Source: Variibacter gotjawalensis (lineage in GTDB: Bacteria; Pseudomonadota; Alphaproteobacteria; Rhizobiales; Xanthobacteraceae). From it: a stretch of 64,000 bases of DNA. The stretch spans positions 4,045,501 through 4,109,500 of the forward strand of contig NZ_AP014946.1 of the NCBI RefSeq assembly GCF_002355335.1. Reading direction: 5' to 3'. The translations under genes and the position numbers were made by a program. Below the pieces are notes generated by a model. It saw only the letters and a list, made by a program, of their open reading frames with translations. It made no database searches and had not been told where the DNA came from. Of the stretch, positions 63,502 through 64,000 are shown one piece after another (position 1 is the stretch's first letter; the number at the start of each line of letters is the position of its first letter).

Positions 63502-64000
63502 CCCGACCAGCATGCGCGGCGAGTTGCGGGCGGTCCGAAAGATCGTCGCGTTCAACGTAAAATACAGCCCAAATCTCGGCGATGGCGTCATCGCAGCCTG
63601 CATCGAGTCGGAACTCGCGAAACGCTTTCCGCATGCCGAGATCAAAACGCTCGACCTCGCGGGGCGAACGGAAAGGCCGACCACTGACGCCGGCGGCCGG
63701 CGTGTCTTGCTCTTGCGCACGCTCAATCGTTTGCCTGGGCGATTGCGCGAAATCGCCACCGAGCTCGCCCTGCGTTGTCTTGTAAGCATCCGCTGCGTCC
63801 CGCTGTGGCGGAAGGAATTATGCGGCGCCGATTGCGTGGTGTTCGGCGGCGGCCAACTGATCCAAGATCAGGACCTGAACTTTCCGGTCAAGCTCGCCAT
63901 CGCCAGCCGCGAAGCACGGCGTTTTCAGATTCCCTGCAGTATTTACGCTGTAGGCGTCGCTCGCGTGACGTCCGCGCGAGCCCAAAAACTCGTCGCACGT
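63494..64000 (+). CDS. polysaccharide pyruvyl transferase family protein (5' part, cut by window edge)
   Basis: 169 codons remain open from ATG 63494 to the end of the window. VKYSPNLGDGVIAACIESEL and CVVFGGGQLIQDQDLNFPVKL match the opening and GGG-loop of the polysaccharide pyruvyl transferase family, which adds ketal pyruvate to sugars or is an accessory factor. Overlap with the GT4 gene supports the start. The C-terminal half lies beyond the window. Confidence 0.8.
   Translation, partial: MLDPTSMRGELRAVRKIVAFNVKYSPNLGDGVIAACIESELAKRFPHAEIKTLDLAGRTERPTTDAGGRRVLLLRTLNRLPGRLREIATELALRCLVSIRCVPLWRKELCGADCVVFGGGQLIQDQDLNFPVKLAIASREARRFQIPCSIYAVGVARVTSARAQKLVAR

Overview
The window looks like chromosome of a high-GC alphaproteobacterium of the Hyphomicrobiales, most likely Bradyrhizobium/Rhodopseudomonas-like (Nitrobacteraceae). 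The evidence is compact operons with ATGA overlaps, many solute-binding-protein transporters for organic acids and N-compounds, a Bradyrhizobium-type acyl-homoserine-lactone locus, and three intergenic repeats that I recall as typical of that group (3275-3358, 9137-9185, 42084-42115). No rRNA, tRNA, CRISPR array, phage or complete insertion sequence was seen. All assignments rest on motif recognition by eye; no database search was run.

0-8.4 kb is catabolic: an HSL-type esterase, a MarR regulator divergent from a fumarylacetoacetase-like enzyme, a TctC/Bug binding protein, and an operon of a two-subunit CoA-transferase with a cytoplasmic DMSO/biotin-sulfoxide-reductase-like molybdoenzyme. 8.4-15.9 kb is an iron region: a Fiu-like TonB-dependent receptor, a PiuC/YbiX hydroxylase and a Sel1-repeat protein, plus a separate unit PepSY-TM / DUF2271 / DUF4198 / ApbE. 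The DUF2271 protein carries a flavinylation-like motif, DGLSSAT, so this unit is probably a membrane-associated flavin redox module. AT-rich Irr/Fur-like sites precede both units.

15.9-28.1 kb is one ten-gene operon on the minus strand: a metal-dependent amidohydrolase, a formamidase-like hydrolase, a three-subunit molybdenum hydroxylase whose 2Fe-2S subunit is fused to a CoxG domain, and a complete Liv-type ABC importer. It is divergent from a MarR regulator and a Rieske ferredoxin. Uptake and hydroxylation/hydrolysis of an N-containing or aromatic compound is the natural reading. 28.0-30.4 kb is a less GC-rich luxR-luxI quorum-sensing pair with a 20-bp palindrome and an SD-covering hairpin ahead of luxI.

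30.4-50.7 kb is a nitrogen-heterocycle island: epimerase, SDR and FAD oxidoreductase; a Dpp-type importer with fused ATPases; a three-gene set matching the URC uracil-catabolism pathway (GTP-cyclohydrolase-II-like, DUF1688, uracil phosphoribosyltransferase); then a DapA-like lyase, N-carbamoyl-D-amino-acid amidohydrolase, flavin reductase, hydantoin racemase, HyuB, HyuA and a second, orphan family-5 binding protein.

50.9-61.2 kb is accessory: a class-C beta-lactamase-like serine hydrolase, a SARP/BTAD regulator, an animal-type haem peroxidase with a small unknown partner, a GNAT-like protein, a stand-alone YcaO protein followed by a LuxR-type regulator and a small membrane protein, and a shortened IS1595-like zinc-ribbon protein. 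From 61.6 kb an exopolysaccharide cluster begins (priming sugar transferase, GT4, pyruvyl transferase) and runs off the right edge.
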